A DNA stretch of 64,000 nt from Gordonia amicalis NBRC 100051 = JCM 11271. GTDB lineage: Bacteria; Actinomycetota; Actinomycetes; Mycobacteriales; Mycobacteriaceae. Positions 8,621 to 17,681 of this stretch are shown here, in pieces. Where the stretch lies: the NCBI RefSeq assembly GCF_000332995.1, contig NZ_BANS01000016.1, forward strand, positions 118,080-182,079. The letters run 5' to 3'. The notes beneath the pieces were generated by a model. It saw only the letters and a program-made list of their open reading frames with translations. It ran no database searches and had not been told where the DNA came from. Positions within the stretch are counted from its first letter, which is position 1, and every line of letters starts with the position of its first letter. The position numbers and the translations under genes are program-made.

Positions 8621-10234
8621 ATGACGATGCCCACCTTCAGGCCCGACTCGACCGCGGAGAACCTGGCGTCGCAGCTGCGCGCACTGCGACGATCCCGTCG
8701 TGCCCAGCGCAGCGCCGTCGAGGGTTCGGCCCGGCAGCTGGCCGTGGTCGCATTCACCGTTCCCGCGCTCGCCCTGGTCACGCTCATCGTCGTGATGCTG
8801 ACGGTGCTGCTGCTCGCGAGTAGCGGACTCACCGGCCTGCCGAGCGCGATCGCGTCGAGCTGGTTGGCGATCCATCAGGTGCCGGTGACCATCAGCGGGG
8901 TCACGATCGGCGTGCTGCCGTTGCTGCCGACCCTGGTCGTCGCGATCGGCACCGCCCGCCTGACGACCCGCGCGATCGGTGGGAGTGGACCCACACAACG
9001 GTCGGCGCACGACCTGTTCGACGTCGGTGCCGTGGTCTGCTCGGCGATCGTCGGTCCGTTGCTGATCACCGCGATGTCCCTGGCCATCGTGATGGACGGC
9101 GGATCGGTGCTCCCGGTGCAGACGCCCAATGCGCTGATCGCCTTCGCCTACACGATCGGTATCCACGGCGGTGCGGCGCTGGCCGGCGTCACCTGGGTAC
9201 GACGACACGACTTCGCAGCCCGGTGGGGGATGTCCTACGCCGACCGCCGCGGCTTCCGATACGGACTCGTCGCCGTGCTGGCATTGCTGGTCACCGGCGC
9301 GGTGCTGGTGTGCCTGCGCATGCTGATGCGGCACACCGAGATCGGTGAGCTGATCGAAACGGGCTACGACTTCGACGGTTTCCTCGGGCTCACCCTGCTG
9401 TCGCTCCTGTATCTCCCGAATCTGATGGTCGGCGCGACCGCTGTCCTCGTCGGTTCCGACGTACAGCTCGGCGCGATGACCGTCGACCTGTTCACCGTCC
9501 GCGGGGGAGCGGTCCCTCCCGTCCCCGCCCTCGCCGTCCTGCCCGACGGAACCGGTGCAGGCGACTGGGGCTTCCTCGGGCTGATCGCCCCCGCCGCCGT
9601 GGCGGTCTTCGTGGGCTGGCGCTGCCGCGACCTCAACCCGGTCGCGCATTTTCGCTCGATCGGGGTGGCCGCAGCCGTCGCCGCATCGGCCATGGCGATC
9701 CTGACCGCGACCGCCGGCGGATCGCTGGGCGAGTTCGGCGACGTCGCGGTCACCGTCTCCGCGGCCGGCGTCTTCACGCTCGGCTGGATCGCGGTGGTCG
9801 GCATCCTCCTCGCGCTCGTCTACGCCTTCCTCCCCTCGACCCGGGCCGCCCGCGCAGCCGTCGGGGACGAGTACTTCGACGACCCGGACGACCTCGGCTT
9901 CGAAGACGAATACGTCATCGTCGCCGACATCGACGAAGACGACGAATACGTCGAGTACACCGAGACCGACGACGGTGCGTACGAGGACGATGAGTACGGC
10001 GAGGGGTACGACGACGAGGGGTACGGCGACGAGGGTGGCTACGAGGACGCCGAATACACCGAGGCGGACCACGCGGGGGACGACTCCGTCGACGGGTTCG
10101 TCCCGGCCGATGCGGACGACGTCCCGCCGTCGACCAATCGGATCCACCCCGACGACCTCGACGACAGCAACCTCGTCGACGACGCCGACTACGACCTCTA
10201 CCCGGGAACACCCGGCGCGGGGCGTCGGCGCTGA
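8621..10234 (+). CDS. perM: PerM-like cell division membrane protein (DUF6350)
   Basis: An integral membrane protein of 537 residues with many hydrophobic helices (about residues 40-410). It then has a very acidic disordered tail of ~120 residues rich in Asp, Glu and Tyr. Position between the Rv0954-like gene and purN identifies it as the PerM (Rv0955) orthologue, which in M. tuberculosis supports divisome stability in persistent infection. No clear ribosome binding site precedes ATG 8621, so the exact start is uncertain. Confidence 0.8.
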   Translation: MTMPTFRPDSTAENLASQLRALRRSRRAQRSAVEGSARQLAVVAFTVPALALVTLIVVMLTVLLLASSGLTGLPSAIASSWLAIHQVPVTISGVTIGVLPLLPTLVVAIGTARLTTRAIGGSGPTQRSAHDLFDVGAVVCSAIVGPLLITAMSLAIVMDGGSVLPVQTPNALIAFAYTIGIHGGAALAGVTWVRRHDFAARWGMSYADRRGFRYGLVAVLALLVTGAVLVCLRMLMRHTEIGELIETGYDFDGFLGLTLLSLLYLPNLMVGATAVLVGSDVQLGAMTVDLFTVRGGAVPPVPALAVLPDGTGAGDWGFLGLIAPAAVAVFVGWRCRDLNPVAHFRSIGVAAAVAASAMAILTATAGGSLGEFGDVAVTVSAAGVFTLGWIAVVGILLALVYAFLPSTRAARAAVGDEYFDDPDDLGFEDEYVIVADIDEDDEYVEYTETDDGAYEDDEYGEGYDDEGYGDEGGYEDAEYTEADHAGDDSVDGFVPADADDVPPSTNRIHPDDLDDSNLVDDADYDLYPGTPGAGRRR

Positions 10235-10266
10235 GACCCGCTCATTCCCGCTCGACGTGCTGCTAT

Positions 10267-10272
10267 TAGGCT
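10267..10272 (+). promoter_or_regulatory. Leaderless -10 box of purN
   Basis: TAGGCT fits TANNNT and ends 7 nt before the purN GTG, with no Shine-Dalgarno in between. The arrangement predicts transcription starting at the start codon. Confidence 0.55.
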
Positions 10273-10279
10273 CGCAGGC

Positions 10280-10903
10280 GTGACTTCGGAGACCGCGCCT
10301 GCACCAACACCTGTCGTGGTGATGGCGTCGGGCACCGGTTCCCTGCTCGAGTCGCTGCTCGCCCGTGCCGCCGCCGACGACGCTCCGTTCACGGTCGCGG
10401 CCATCGTGGTCGATCGCGTCTGCCGGGCCCAGGAGATCGCGCAACGCAACGAGATCCCGTTGATCACCTGCCGCGTCGGCGACCATGACGATCGGGCCGC
10501 CTGGGATCAGGCGCTCACCGACGCCGTCGCGGCGATCGATCCGGGCTGGGTGGTCACCGCGGGATTCATGAAGATCCTCGGTCCGGCCTTCCTCGAACGG
10601 TTCGGTGGACGAATCGTCAACAGCCATCCCGCGCTGCTGCCGGCGTTCCCGGGCGCGCACGGCGTGCCCGAGGCACTCGACTACGGCGTCAAGGTCACCG
10701 GTGCGACCGTCCACCTCGTGGACGAAGGCGTCGACACCGGCCCGATCCTGGCCCAGCAGGTGGTCACGGTCGACGACGACGACACCGTCGACACCTTGCA
10801 CGAACGCATCAAAACGGTCGAGCGCGTGTTGCTCGCCGAAGTGGTGACCGCACTGGTCACCCGTGGAGTAGTCATCGATGGACGAAAGGCCCGCATCCCG
10901 TGA
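10280..10903 (+). CDS. purN: Phosphoribosylglycinamide formyltransferase
   Basis: A 207-residue GAR transformylase, transferring formyl from 10-formyl-THF to GAR in purine synthesis. The conserved active-site block [15 protein letters not shown] (about residues 114-128) and the DEGVDTGPI loop are present. The GTG start has a TANNNT box immediately upstream and no ribosome binding site. It overlaps purH by 4 nt (GTGA). Confidence 0.95.
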   Translation: MTSETAPAPTPVVVMASGTGSLLESLLARAAADDAPFTVAAIVVDRVCRAQEIAQRNEIPLITCRVGDHDDRAAWDQALTDAVAAIDPGWVVTAGFMKILGPAFLERFGGRIVNSHPALLPAFPGAHGVPEALDYGVKVTGATVHLVDEGVDTGPILAQQVVTVDDDDTVDTLHERIKTVERVLLAEVVTALVTRGVVIDGRKARIP

Positions 10904-12474
10904 ACGCACAGCCCGCTGACAGCGCCCGCCGACCCATCCGGCGCGCACTGGTGAGTGTCTACGACAAGAGCGGCCTGGCCGACCTCGCGACCGCACTGCA
11001 GGTCGCCGGGGTGGAGATCGTCTCGACGGGATCGACCGCCAAGACCATCGCCGACGCAGGTGTCCCCGTCGTGGAGGTCTCGACGCTGACCGGCTTCCCC
11101 GAGTGCCTCGACGGCCGGGTGAAGACCCTGCATCCCAAGGTGCACGCCGGCATCCTCGCCGACACCCGCAAGGACGACCACGTCGCCCAGCTCGCCGAAT
11201 TGGGCGTCGCCGCATTCGATCTCGTCGTCGTGAACGTGTACCCGTTCACCGCGACCGTCGCCTCGGGCGCGACCCCCGACGAGTGCATCGAGCAGATCGA
11301 CATCGGCGGCCCGTCGATGGTGCGCGGTGCCGCCAAGAACCACCCGTCGGTGGCCGTCGTGACCAGCCCCGGTGACTACGGTCTGGTGACCGAGGCGATC
11401 TCGGCCGGCGGCTTCACTCTCGCCGATCGGAAGAAGCTGGCCGCCAAGGCGTTCCGGCACACCGCCGACTACGACGTGGCCGTCGCCTCATGGATGTCGA
11501 GCGTGGTCGCACCGGAGGACGAGTCGCAGTTCCCGATCTGGGCGGGTGCCACCTGGAACCGCTCGGCCGTCCTGCGTTACGGCGAGAACCCGCACCAGGC
11601 CGCCGCCCTCTACGTCGGCAACGCCGGCGAAGGCGGCCTCGCCACCGCCGAGCAGTTGCACGGCAAGGAGATGAGCTACAACAACTACACCGACGCCGAC
11701 GCCGCCTGGCGTGCCGCGTACGACTTCGACGCGCCGGCGGTCGCGATCATCAAGCACGCCAACCCGTGCGGCATCGCCGTCGGTGCCGACATCGCCGAGG
11801 CGCACCGCAAGGCCCACGCCTGCGACCCGGTCAGCGCCTACGGCGGCGTGATCGCCGCGAACCGCGAGATCACCGTCGAGATGGCCGAGCAGGTCGCCGA
11901 GATCTTCACCGAGGTCGTCGTTGCGCCCGGTTTCGCCGATGGCGCGCTCTCGGTGCTCACCCGCAAGAAGAACATCCGTGTGCTGGTGGCGACACCGCCG
12001 TCGGCCACCGGTATCGAGACCAAGCCGGTCTCCGGTGGTCTGCTGATGCAGCAGCGCGACGTCCTCGACGCCGAGGGTGACAACCCCGCCAACTGGAACC
12101 TGGTCGCCGGTCCGCCGGCCGACGCCCAGACTCTCGCGGATCTCGAATTCGCCTGGCGTGCTTGTCGTTCGGTGAAGTCGAACGCGATCCTGCTGGCCGC
12201 CGACGGTGCCTCGGTCGGCGTCGGCATGGGGCAGGTCAACCGTGTCGACTCCGCCCATCTCGCCGTTCAGCGTGCCGGTGACCGCGCCTCGGGCAGTGTC
12301 GGTGCGTCCGACGCCTTCTTCCCGTTCCCGGATGGTCTCCAGGTGCTGCTGTCCGCGGGCGTCAAGGCGGTCGTGCAGCCGGGCGGTTCCATTCGTGACA
12401 ACGAGGTCATCGAGGCGGCCGACGAGGCGGGCGTGACGCTCTACCTCACCGGGGCCCGCCATTTCGCTCACTGA
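10900..12474 (+). CDS. purH: Bifunctional AICAR transformylase/IMP cyclohydrolase
   Basis: A 524-residue enzyme for the last two steps of IMP synthesis. The N-terminal MGS-like IMP cyclohydrolase domain starts at about residue 14 ([12 protein letters not shown]). The AICAR transformylase domain carries IIKHANPCG with the catalytic Lys-His pair. It ends with the family-typical LTGARHFAH. Start GTG overlaps the purN stop, and its own 3' end overlaps the start of the exporter gene. Confidence 0.96.
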   Translation: MNAQPADSARRPIRRALVSVYDKSGLADLATALQVAGVEIVSTGSTAKTIADAGVPVVEVSTLTGFPECLDGRVKTLHPKVHAGILADTRKDDHVAQLAELGVAAFDLVVVNVYPFTATVASGATPDECIEQIDIGGPSMVRGAAKNHPSVAVVTSPGDYGLVTEAISAGGFTLADRKKLAAKAFRHTADYDVAVASWMSSVVAPEDESQFPIWAGATWNRSAVLRYGENPHQAAALYVGNAGEGGLATAEQLHGKEMSYNNYTDADAAWRAAYDFDAPAVAIIKHANPCGIAVGADIAEAHRKAHACDPVSAYGGVIAANREITVEMAEQVAEIFTEVVVAPGFADGALSVLTRKKNIRVLVATPPSATGIETKPVSGGLLMQQRDVLDAEGDNPANWNLVAGPPADAQTLADLEFAWRACRSVKSNAILLAADGASVGVGMGQVNRVDSAHLAVQRAGDRASGSVGASDAFFPFPDGLQVLLSAGVKAVVQPGGSIRDNEVIEAADEAGVTLYLTGARHFAH

Positions 12475-13204
12475 TCTCGCACTACTCGTCGTCGCCGGTT
12501 TCGGCGCGGGTCTGATCGGATACATCACCGGACTGGCGTCCATCGTCAGCTATCCCGCACTTCTCGCGGTCGGTCTCACCCCGATCGCGGCGAACGTGAC
12601 CAACACGGTCGCACTCGTCGCGGTCGGGGTCGGCAGCACCGCCCAGTCGGGTAGGGCCCTGCTCGACGGCGATCGCCGACGCCTCGTCATCGGACTGTTC
12701 GCCGCACTCGTCGGCGGAACGATCGGCGCCGCACTACTTCTCGTCACGCCTGCCGAGGCATTCGAGGCGCTGGTCCCGTTCCTGGTGGCGATCGCGGCCA
12801 TCGCGCTTCTCGTGCAGCCGGTCCTGCGTCGGTGGGCGACCTCGCACGCCGAACGGCCGTGGATCTTCATCCTGGGACTGATGATGATCTGCATCTACGG
12901 CGGCTACTTCGGTGCGGGTGCGGGCATCATGATCCTGGCGCTGATGCTGGTGGTCACCAGTGAGCCGTTATGGCGTGCGGCACTGTCGAAGTCGGTGTTC
13001 CTCGGGGTCGCCAACGCCGTCGCCGCGGTCGGGTTCATGATCTTCGGGCCGGTGGACTGGTGGGCCGCGCTCGCGATGGCGATCGGCTGTCTCCTCGGCG
13101 GCTGGTGCGGGCCGCCGGTGGTCAAGCGACTGCCCGCCGGTCCGTTGCGGATCGTCGTCGGACTGTGCGGGCTCGGCCTCGCAGTGTGGCTCGCCGTCGC
13201 CTGA
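12461..13204 (+). CDS. TauE/SafE-family sulfite/anion exporter (possible ATT start)
   Basis: A membrane protein of about 247 residues with 7-8 helices. Conserved family features begin very early: [23 protein letters not shown]. The frame closes upstream at 12434-12436, and no ATG, GTG or TTG is available before GTG 12596, which would delete the first helix. ATT at 12461, inside the 3' end of purH, gives a natural N-terminus (Ile/[11 protein letters not shown]). Either a rare ATT start coupled to purH termination is used, or the first helix is lost. The substrate (sulfite, organosulfonate or another anion) is not evident. Confidence 0.75.
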   Translation: MSLTDLALLVVAGFGAGLIGYITGLASIVSYPALLAVGLTPIAANVTNTVALVAVGVGSTAQSGRALLDGDRRRLVIGLFAALVGGTIGAALLLVTPAEAFEALVPFLVAIAAIALLVQPVLRRWATSHAERPWIFILGLMMICIYGGYFGAGAGIMILALMLVVTSEPLWRAALSKSVFLGVANAVAAVGFMIFGPVDWWAALAMAIGCLLGGWCGPPVVKRLPAGPLRIVVGLCGLGLAVWLAVA

Positions 13205-13276
13205 GTACGGATGAGGCCGACGATGGCGTCCTCGTGAGAGGTCCCCGAGGGCACATCGCCCTCGGACAGCGCTGAG

Positions 13277-14176
13277 ATGGACGCGAACTTCGCGGTGTTT
13301 CGGTGTTTCGGTCAGCGTGAGCGCAATCCTGTCCGTCTCGTCGGCGGGCGACTACACAGGACGGGTGTCCGTTTCCGCACTGCCTGCCCCGCACCGCGAC
13401 TGCTCGTCGAGCATGTCGTGTCCCGGGCCGGCGGCCGGAACGGAGTCGATGCGTCTGATGACGATCCACTCGATGAACTGGTCCGACGGGTCCCACCAAT
13501 CGAGTTCGGAAACCGGTTGGGCGACCTGACGTTCGGCCACCCGGTGTGGGATTCCGGCGACGTCCCGGACGAGGTGTACGAACTCGACAGCGCCGACAAC
13601 GGATTCGCCGACGTCTGGCACACCGACATGACGTTCATGCCGCGACCGCCGATGGGTTCGATCCTGCGTCCGGTCGTGTTGCCGCGCAACGGCGGCGACA
13701 CCAACTGGGCCGACGCCGAACTCGCGTATCTGTCGCTGTCCGAGCCGATCCGACGCCTCGTCGACGGTCTGACCGCGGTGCACGACGGCAGTCGCGAGTT
13801 CGGCTACTACCTCAAACAGCGCCGCGACGGGCGCGGAAACACCTGGGACGGCAAGGAAGTCACCGAACTCGTACCGGTGAGCCATCCGGTGGTGCGGGTG
13901 CATCCGGAGACCGGCCGCAAGTCGCTGTTCGTCAACCCGGGTTTCACCTCGCACATCGAGGGCGTGTCGGAGGCCGAGAGTCGCGGCATCCTCGACCTGC
14001 TCTACGCGCACATCACCAAGCCCGAGCACATCGTCCGCCACCGCTGGCGTCTGGGTGATCTCGTGCTGTGGGACAACCGCAACACGCTGCACTACGCCAA
14101 CCGCGACTACGGCGACAACCGCAGCGTGATGCACCGCATCACGCTGCGCGGCGACGCTCCGGTCGGGCCGGCCTGA
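13277..14176 (+). pseudogene. TauD/TfdA-type dioxygenase, 5'-truncated
   Basis: From about residue 75 the translation is a good 2-oxoglutarate/Fe(II) dioxygenase: IEFGNRLGDLTFGHPVWDSGD, metal ligands in WHTDMTF (His115, Asp117) and in NTLHYANRDY (His272), and a late arginine for 2-oxoglutarate. The preceding ~70 residues do not look like the family. The usual hydrophobic strand with the FRDQ segment is absent in all three forward frames back to the exporter gene. The open frame upstream seems fortuitous, so the gene has probably lost its 5' end. If translated from an internal start it would lack part of the core fold. Confidence 0.6.
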
Positions 14177-14189
14177 GGCGACCTTCGAG

Positions 14190-14241
14190 ATCCGTATGAC
14201 GTTGTGCCCGGAATCCGGGCACAACGTCATACGGATACTTT
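14190..14241 (+). terminator. Perfect 22-bp hairpin followed by a T-rich run
   Basis: Arms 14190-14211 and 14215-14236 are perfectly complementary with a 3-nt loop (AAT), followed by ACTTTTG. It lies between the truncated dioxygenase and the ArsR gene and could end transcription. The stem is unusually long and perfect for a terminator, so an operator or a mobile-element end is also possible. Confidence 0.55.
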
Positions 14242-14252
14242 TGCCCTCGTAT

Positions 14253-14268
14253 TCAACCAAGGGGTTGA
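14253..14268. promoter_or_regulatory. ArsR operator 1
   Basis: TCAAC-N6-GTTGA inverted repeat preceded by GTAT. It has the same architecture as operator 2, 46 bp downstream. Probably bound by the ArsR protein encoded next. Confidence 0.6.
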
Positions 14269-14298
14269 CAACAGCGCTCCGCGGGAGCATCGTCGTAT

Positions 14299-14314
14299 TC
14301 AACTAATCGGTTGA
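14299..14314. promoter_or_regulatory. ArsR operator 2
   Basis: TCAAC-N6-GTTGA inverted repeat, also preceded by GTAT. It ends 9 nt before the arsR ATG and overlaps its ribosome binding region, so binding would block expression of the arsR-SRPBCC operon. Confidence 0.6.
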
Positions 14315-14323
14315 GGAGGACGA

Positions 14324-14725
14324 ATGGCCGACGAGCTGTCCAAGGTGTTCGCCGCACTCGCGGACCCGACCCGCCGCGACATGGTCGCGCGACTGGCGGT
14401 CTCCGACGCGACGGTCAGCCAGCTCGCCGAGCCGTACGACGTCAGCATCCAGGCGGTCTCCAAGCACCTGAAGGTGCTCGAGGATGCCGGCCTGGTGACC
14501 CGAACCCGAGAGGCCCAGAAACGTCCGGTCCATCTGGAAGCCGAGGTGTTCGACCTCATGACCAAGTGGATCGAGCGGTACCGACGGCGGGCGGAAGAGC
14601 GCTACCAGCGACTCGACGTACTGCTCGCCGAGATGAACGACGGACCCGAGGCGGAACGTCCCGAGGGTCAGAACGACAAGATAACCGATAACGACACGAC
14701 AACGAGGAAAGGAAAGGCGTCATGA
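14324..14725 (+). CDS. ArsR-family winged-helix repressor
   Basis: A 133-residue ArsR-type regulator. The winged helix spans about residues 1-85 (VFAALADPTRRDMVARL; recognition helix IQAVSKHLKVLE). No metal-binding cysteines are visible, so it is of the non-metal type commonly paired with an SRPBCC protein. Two identical palindromes in its own promoter suggest autoregulation. A charged tail overlaps the start of the next gene (ATGA). Ribosome site GAGGAGG lies just upstream of ATG 14324. Confidence 0.88.
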   Translation: MADELSKVFAALADPTRRDMVARLAVSDATVSQLAEPYDVSIQAVSKHLKVLEDAGLVTRTREAQKRPVHLEAEVFDLMTKWIERYRRRAEERYQRLDVLLAEMNDGPEAERPEGQNDKITDNDTTTRKGKAS

Positions 14726-15216
14726 GCACCACACAGACCCGCTATCCCGAGGCCGCCATCGAAGCCGACAAGGAGGTCCCGATCATCCGGATCACCCGCG
14801 ACTTCCGTGGCACCCCAGCCCAGCTGATGAAGGCGCACACCGATCCCGATCTGTTCGTCCGCTGGATCGGCCCCGACGCCATCACCAGCCGGATCCTCGA
14901 ATGGGATGTGCGCGACGGCGGCAGCTGGCGCTATGTCTCGACCCACGAGGGTCAGGAGTTCGGCTTCCGCGGCTGCTTCCACACCGTGGGTGAGGACAAG
15001 ATCGTGCAGACCTTCACCTTCCTCGGGATGCCCGACCAGGTGTCGCTGGAGACGCTGTGGTTCGAGGACCTCGGCGACGGCACGACGCGCCTGCATGCCC
15101 AATCCCTGTGCGACAGTTTCGAAGCCCGCGACGGCTGGCTCGCGTCGGGCATGGAGGTCGGCGTCAACGAGGGGTATGCCGCCCTCGACCGGCTGCTCGA
15201 GTCCGGCGAGCTGTAG
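14722..15216 (+). CDS. SRPBCC (AHSA1-type) ligand-binding protein
   Basis: A 164-residue START/Bet v 1-like protein of the AHSA1 group: TRDFRGTPAQLMKAHTDPDLFVRWIGPD and the terminal helix MEVGVNEGYAALDRLLE. These proteins have a hydrophobic pocket and are often co-transcribed with an ArsR repressor. Ligand and function are unknown. Translation is coupled to arsR by a 4-nt overlap. Confidence 0.85.
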   Translation: MSTTQTRYPEAAIEADKEVPIIRITRDFRGTPAQLMKAHTDPDLFVRWIGPDAITSRILEWDVRDGGSWRYVSTHEGQEFGFRGCFHTVGEDKIVQTFTFLGMPDQVSLETLWFEDLGDGTTRLHAQSLCDSFEARDGWLASGMEVGVNEGYAALDRLLESGEL

Positions 15217-15220
15217 AACC

Positions 15221-15784
15221 ATGGCACTGGCAGAACTCGACGCCGCAGACCGGCACCGTGCGGTCGCGGCCGGATTCGCCGACGTGATCGCCGACGTCTC
15301 CGACTGGGAGGCGCCGACACCGGTCGACGGCTGGGTCGCGCGCGATGTCGTGGCCCACCTCGTCGACTGGTTCACCGGGTTCCTCGACGCCGGGGGCGTG
15401 CGGTTGCCGGGCGGGCCCGCGGTCGCCGACGACCCGGCGGCGGCCTGGTCGGCGCATGCGGCAGCGGTGCAAGAACTGCTCGACGGGCCGTCGGCGCGGG
15501 AGACCTTCGCCCACCCGATGGCGGGGGAGCACCGCCTCGCCGACGCGGTCGACCGGTTCTACACCGCCGACGTCTTCATGCACACCTGGGACCTCGCCCG
15601 GTCGCAGGGCGCGACCCCCGACCTCGACACCGCCTATGCGCAGGTGCTGCTCGACGGGATGATCCCCATCGACGAGTTGCTCCGGAGCTCGGGTCAGTAC
15701 GGACCCGCCGTCGACGTGCCCGCCGACGCCGACTCCGTCAGCCGCCTGATGGGCTTCGTCGGCCGGGACCCCACTGCCGGCTGA
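15221..15784 (+). CDS. DinB-like / TIGR03086-type protein
   Basis: A 187-residue four-helix-bundle protein resembling the mycothiol-dependent maleylpyruvate isomerase N-domain (TIGR03086 group). It carries a metal-type histidine in VAHLVDWFTGFLD and a second in DVFMHTWDLARS. It starts 4 nt after the SRPBCC stop and probably belongs to the ArsR-controlled operon. Family members bind a divalent metal; the reaction here is unknown. The stop codon lies within the first copy of the downstream repeat. Confidence 0.8.
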   Translation: MALAELDAADRHRAVAAGFADVIADVSDWEAPTPVDGWVARDVVAHLVDWFTGFLDAGGVRLPGGPAVADDPAAAWSAHAAAVQELLDGPSARETFAHPMAGEHRLADAVDRFYTADVFMHTWDLARSQGATPDLDTAYAQVLLDGMIPIDELLRSSGQYGPAVDVPADADSVSRLMGFVGRDPTAG

Positions 15785-16180
15785 GCCGGTTCCGAGCGTA
15801 GCGAGGCGTTGTCCTGCCGGCTGAGCCGGTTCCGAGCGTAGCGAGGCACCGCGTCGAAGCCCCAGCCCCGCTGCCCCTCGAGACGCCCTTCGGAGGCTCC
15901 GGGCTCCTCGGGGAGCAGGGGGTGCTTCGTCGGGCGCGACCCCTCTGCCGGCTGAGCCGGTTCCGAGCGTAGCGAGGCGCCGCGTCGAAGCCCCAGCCCC
16001 GCTGCCCCTCGAGACGCCCTCCGCAGGCTCCGGGCTCCTCGGGGAGCAGGGGGGTGCTCCCTCGGCCGCGACCCCTCCGCCGGCTGAGCCGGTTCCGAGC
16101 GTAGCGAGGCACCGCGTCGAAGCCCCCTCTGCCGGCTGAGCCGGTTCCGAGCGTAGCGAGGCACCGCGTCGAAGCTCCTG
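15777..16180. repeat. Tandem intergenic repeat block, five copies of a 31-bp core
   Basis: A 31-bp core beginning CCGGCTGAGCCGGTTCCGAG and ending AGCGAGGC occurs at 15777-15807, 15817-15847, 15948-15978, 16080-16110 and 16132-16162. Copies 2-4 are separated by near-identical ~100-bp spacers (contain CACCGCGTCGAAGCCCCAGC and GGCTCCGGGCTCCTCGG), giving a ~131-bp unit. No coding sequence is credible here; open frames are artefacts of the repeat. The spacer overlaps in sequence with the repeats at 649-733 and 29708-29732. Confidence 0.8.
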
Positions 16181-16221
16181 GGTGACCACCCGACAGTGCG
16201 CACGCACATCACAACTCGGAG

Positions 16222-16227
16222 TAGCGT
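16222..16227 (+). promoter_or_regulatory. Leaderless -10 box of the AAA+ gene
   Basis: TAGCGT (TANNNT) ends 7 nt before GTG 16235, with no ribosome binding site between. Confidence 0.55.
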
Positions 16228-16234
16228 GGATCAC

Positions 16235-17671
16235 GTGCCAGAGGACAATTTCACCACCCATGGTTCTCAGTCGACCGAAACCCGCCATCCTTCACCCCGC
16301 ACCCTGGGTGAACTGCGTGCCAGCGGCCATGTGCAGCGCAGTGTGCGCGACGAGATCCGCAACAATCTGCTGACCGCGCTCCGCGAGAGTCGCGACCCGT
16401 GGCCGGGGATCGTCGGCTTCGAGGCCACCGTCATCCCCCAGCTCGAGCGCGCGCTCATCGCAGGTCACGACGTCGTGATGCTCGGCGAGCGCGGACAGGG
16501 CAAGACCCGCATCCTGCGCACCCTCGTCGGGCTCCTCGACGAGTGGACGCCGGTGATCGCCGGATCAGAGCTCGGCGAGCACCCGTACGAGCCGATCACC
16601 CCCGCGTCGATCCGCAAGGCCGCGAACCTGCTCGACGATCTGCCGATCGAATGGCGTCACCGCTCGCAGCGCTACAGCGAGAAGCTCGCCACCCCCGACA
16701 CCTCGGTGGCCGACCTCGTCGGCGACATCGACCCGATGAAGGTGGCCGAGGGTCGCAGTCTGGGCGATCCGGAGACCATCCACTTCGGCCTCATCCCGCG
16801 TGCACATCGCGGGATCGTCGCGATCAACGAGTTGCCGGATCTGGCCGAGCGCATCCAGGTCTCGATGCTCAACGTGATGGAGGAGCGCGACATCCAGGTC
16901 CGCGGCTACACACTGCGGCTCCCGCTCGACGTGCTCGTGATGGCGAGTGCGAACCCGGAGGACTACACCAACCGCGGTCGCATCATCACTCCGCTGAAGG
17001 ACCGCTTCGGCGCCGAGATCCGCACGCACTACCCGCTCGAACTCGACGACGAGGTCGCCGTCATCGAGCAGGAGGCCGACCTCACCGCGAGTGTCCCGAC
17101 CTTCATCGTCGAGATCCTGGCGCGGTTCACCCGTTACGCCCGCGACCACCCGTCCATCGACCAGCGTTCGGGTGTCTCGGCCCGCTTCTCGATCGCCGGG
17201 GCCGAAACCGTTGCCGCCGCGGCACTTCACCGCGCGACGGTCACCGGCGAGGACCAGGCGGTCGCGCGTGTCGTCGATCTCGAGTCGGTGGTCGAGGTGC
17301 TGCGCGGCAAGATCGAGTTCGAGTCCGGCGAGGAGGGGCGCGAGCTGGAGATCCTCGAGCACCTCATGCGCAAGTCCGTCGCCGACACCGTCCGCGCACA
17401 TCTCGGCGGAATCGACATGGCGGCGCTCGTCGACGCCCTCGAGAACGGTGAGCCGGTCGTGACCGGTGACCGCGTGCGGGCTGTCGACTTCCTGGGCTCG
17501 ATCCCGTCCCCGGAGACAACCGGGAATGTGCTCGACGCGATCGCCGAGCGCCTCGAGGCCGACATCGAAGGCGAGCGGGCGAGTGCCGTCGAGTTGGCAC
17601 TCGAGGGTCTGTTCCTGGCGCGTCGGATCGGCAAGGAAGCCGACGAGGCGGGCCAGACCATCTACGGCTGA
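16235..17671 (+). CDS. MoxR/ChlI-type AAA+ ATPase (Rv0958-like)
   Basis: A 478-residue AAA+ protein with Walker A GERGQGKT (about residues 87-94), Walker B-like GIVAINELPDL and sensor region VMASANPEDYTNRGRIITPLKDRFG. The C-terminal half continues as in magnesium-chelatase-like subunits. With the next gene's VWA protein it forms an ATPase/VWA pair, of the kind that remodels or inserts metal into a target. There are no porphyrin genes here, so chlorophyll-type chelation is unlikely. GTG 16235 is chosen because a -10 box sits 7 nt upstream. Confidence 0.85.
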   Translation: MPEDNFTTHGSQSTETRHPSPRTLGELRASGHVQRSVRDEIRNNLLTALRESRDPWPGIVGFEATVIPQLERALIAGHDVVMLGERGQGKTRILRTLVGLLDEWTPVIAGSELGEHPYEPITPASIRKAANLLDDLPIEWRHRSQRYSEKLATPDTSVADLVGDIDPMKVAEGRSLGDPETIHFGLIPRAHRGIVAINELPDLAERIQVSMLNVMEERDIQVRGYTLRLPLDVLVMASANPEDYTNRGRIITPLKDRFGAEIRTHYPLELDDEVAVIEQEADLTASVPTFIVEILARFTRYARDHPSIDQRSGVSARFSIAGAETVAAAALHRATVTGEDQAVARVVDLESVVEVLRGKIEFESGEEGRELEILEHLMRKSVADTVRAHLGGIDMAALVDALENGEPVVTGDRVRAVDFLGSIPSPETTGNVLDAIAERLEADIEGERASAVELALEGLFLARRIGKEADEAGQTIYG

Positions 17672-17681
17672 GGAGAACACA

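Noticed and set aside
8573..11215. Very long open frame on the minus strand across perM, purN and purH
   Set aside because: Composition is Arg/Gly/Asp-rich as expected for an antisense shadow of high-GC genes; the forward genes are certain.
15777..16162. Repeated 31-bp cores considered as a CRISPR array
   Set aside because: Spacers are near-identical to each other and of uneven length, and no cas genes are present.
15164..16288. Minus-strand open frames with repeated RYARNRLSRQ-like and TLGTGSAG-like peptides
   Set aside because: They are translations of the tandem intergenic repeat, not proteins; all three frames show the same periodicity.
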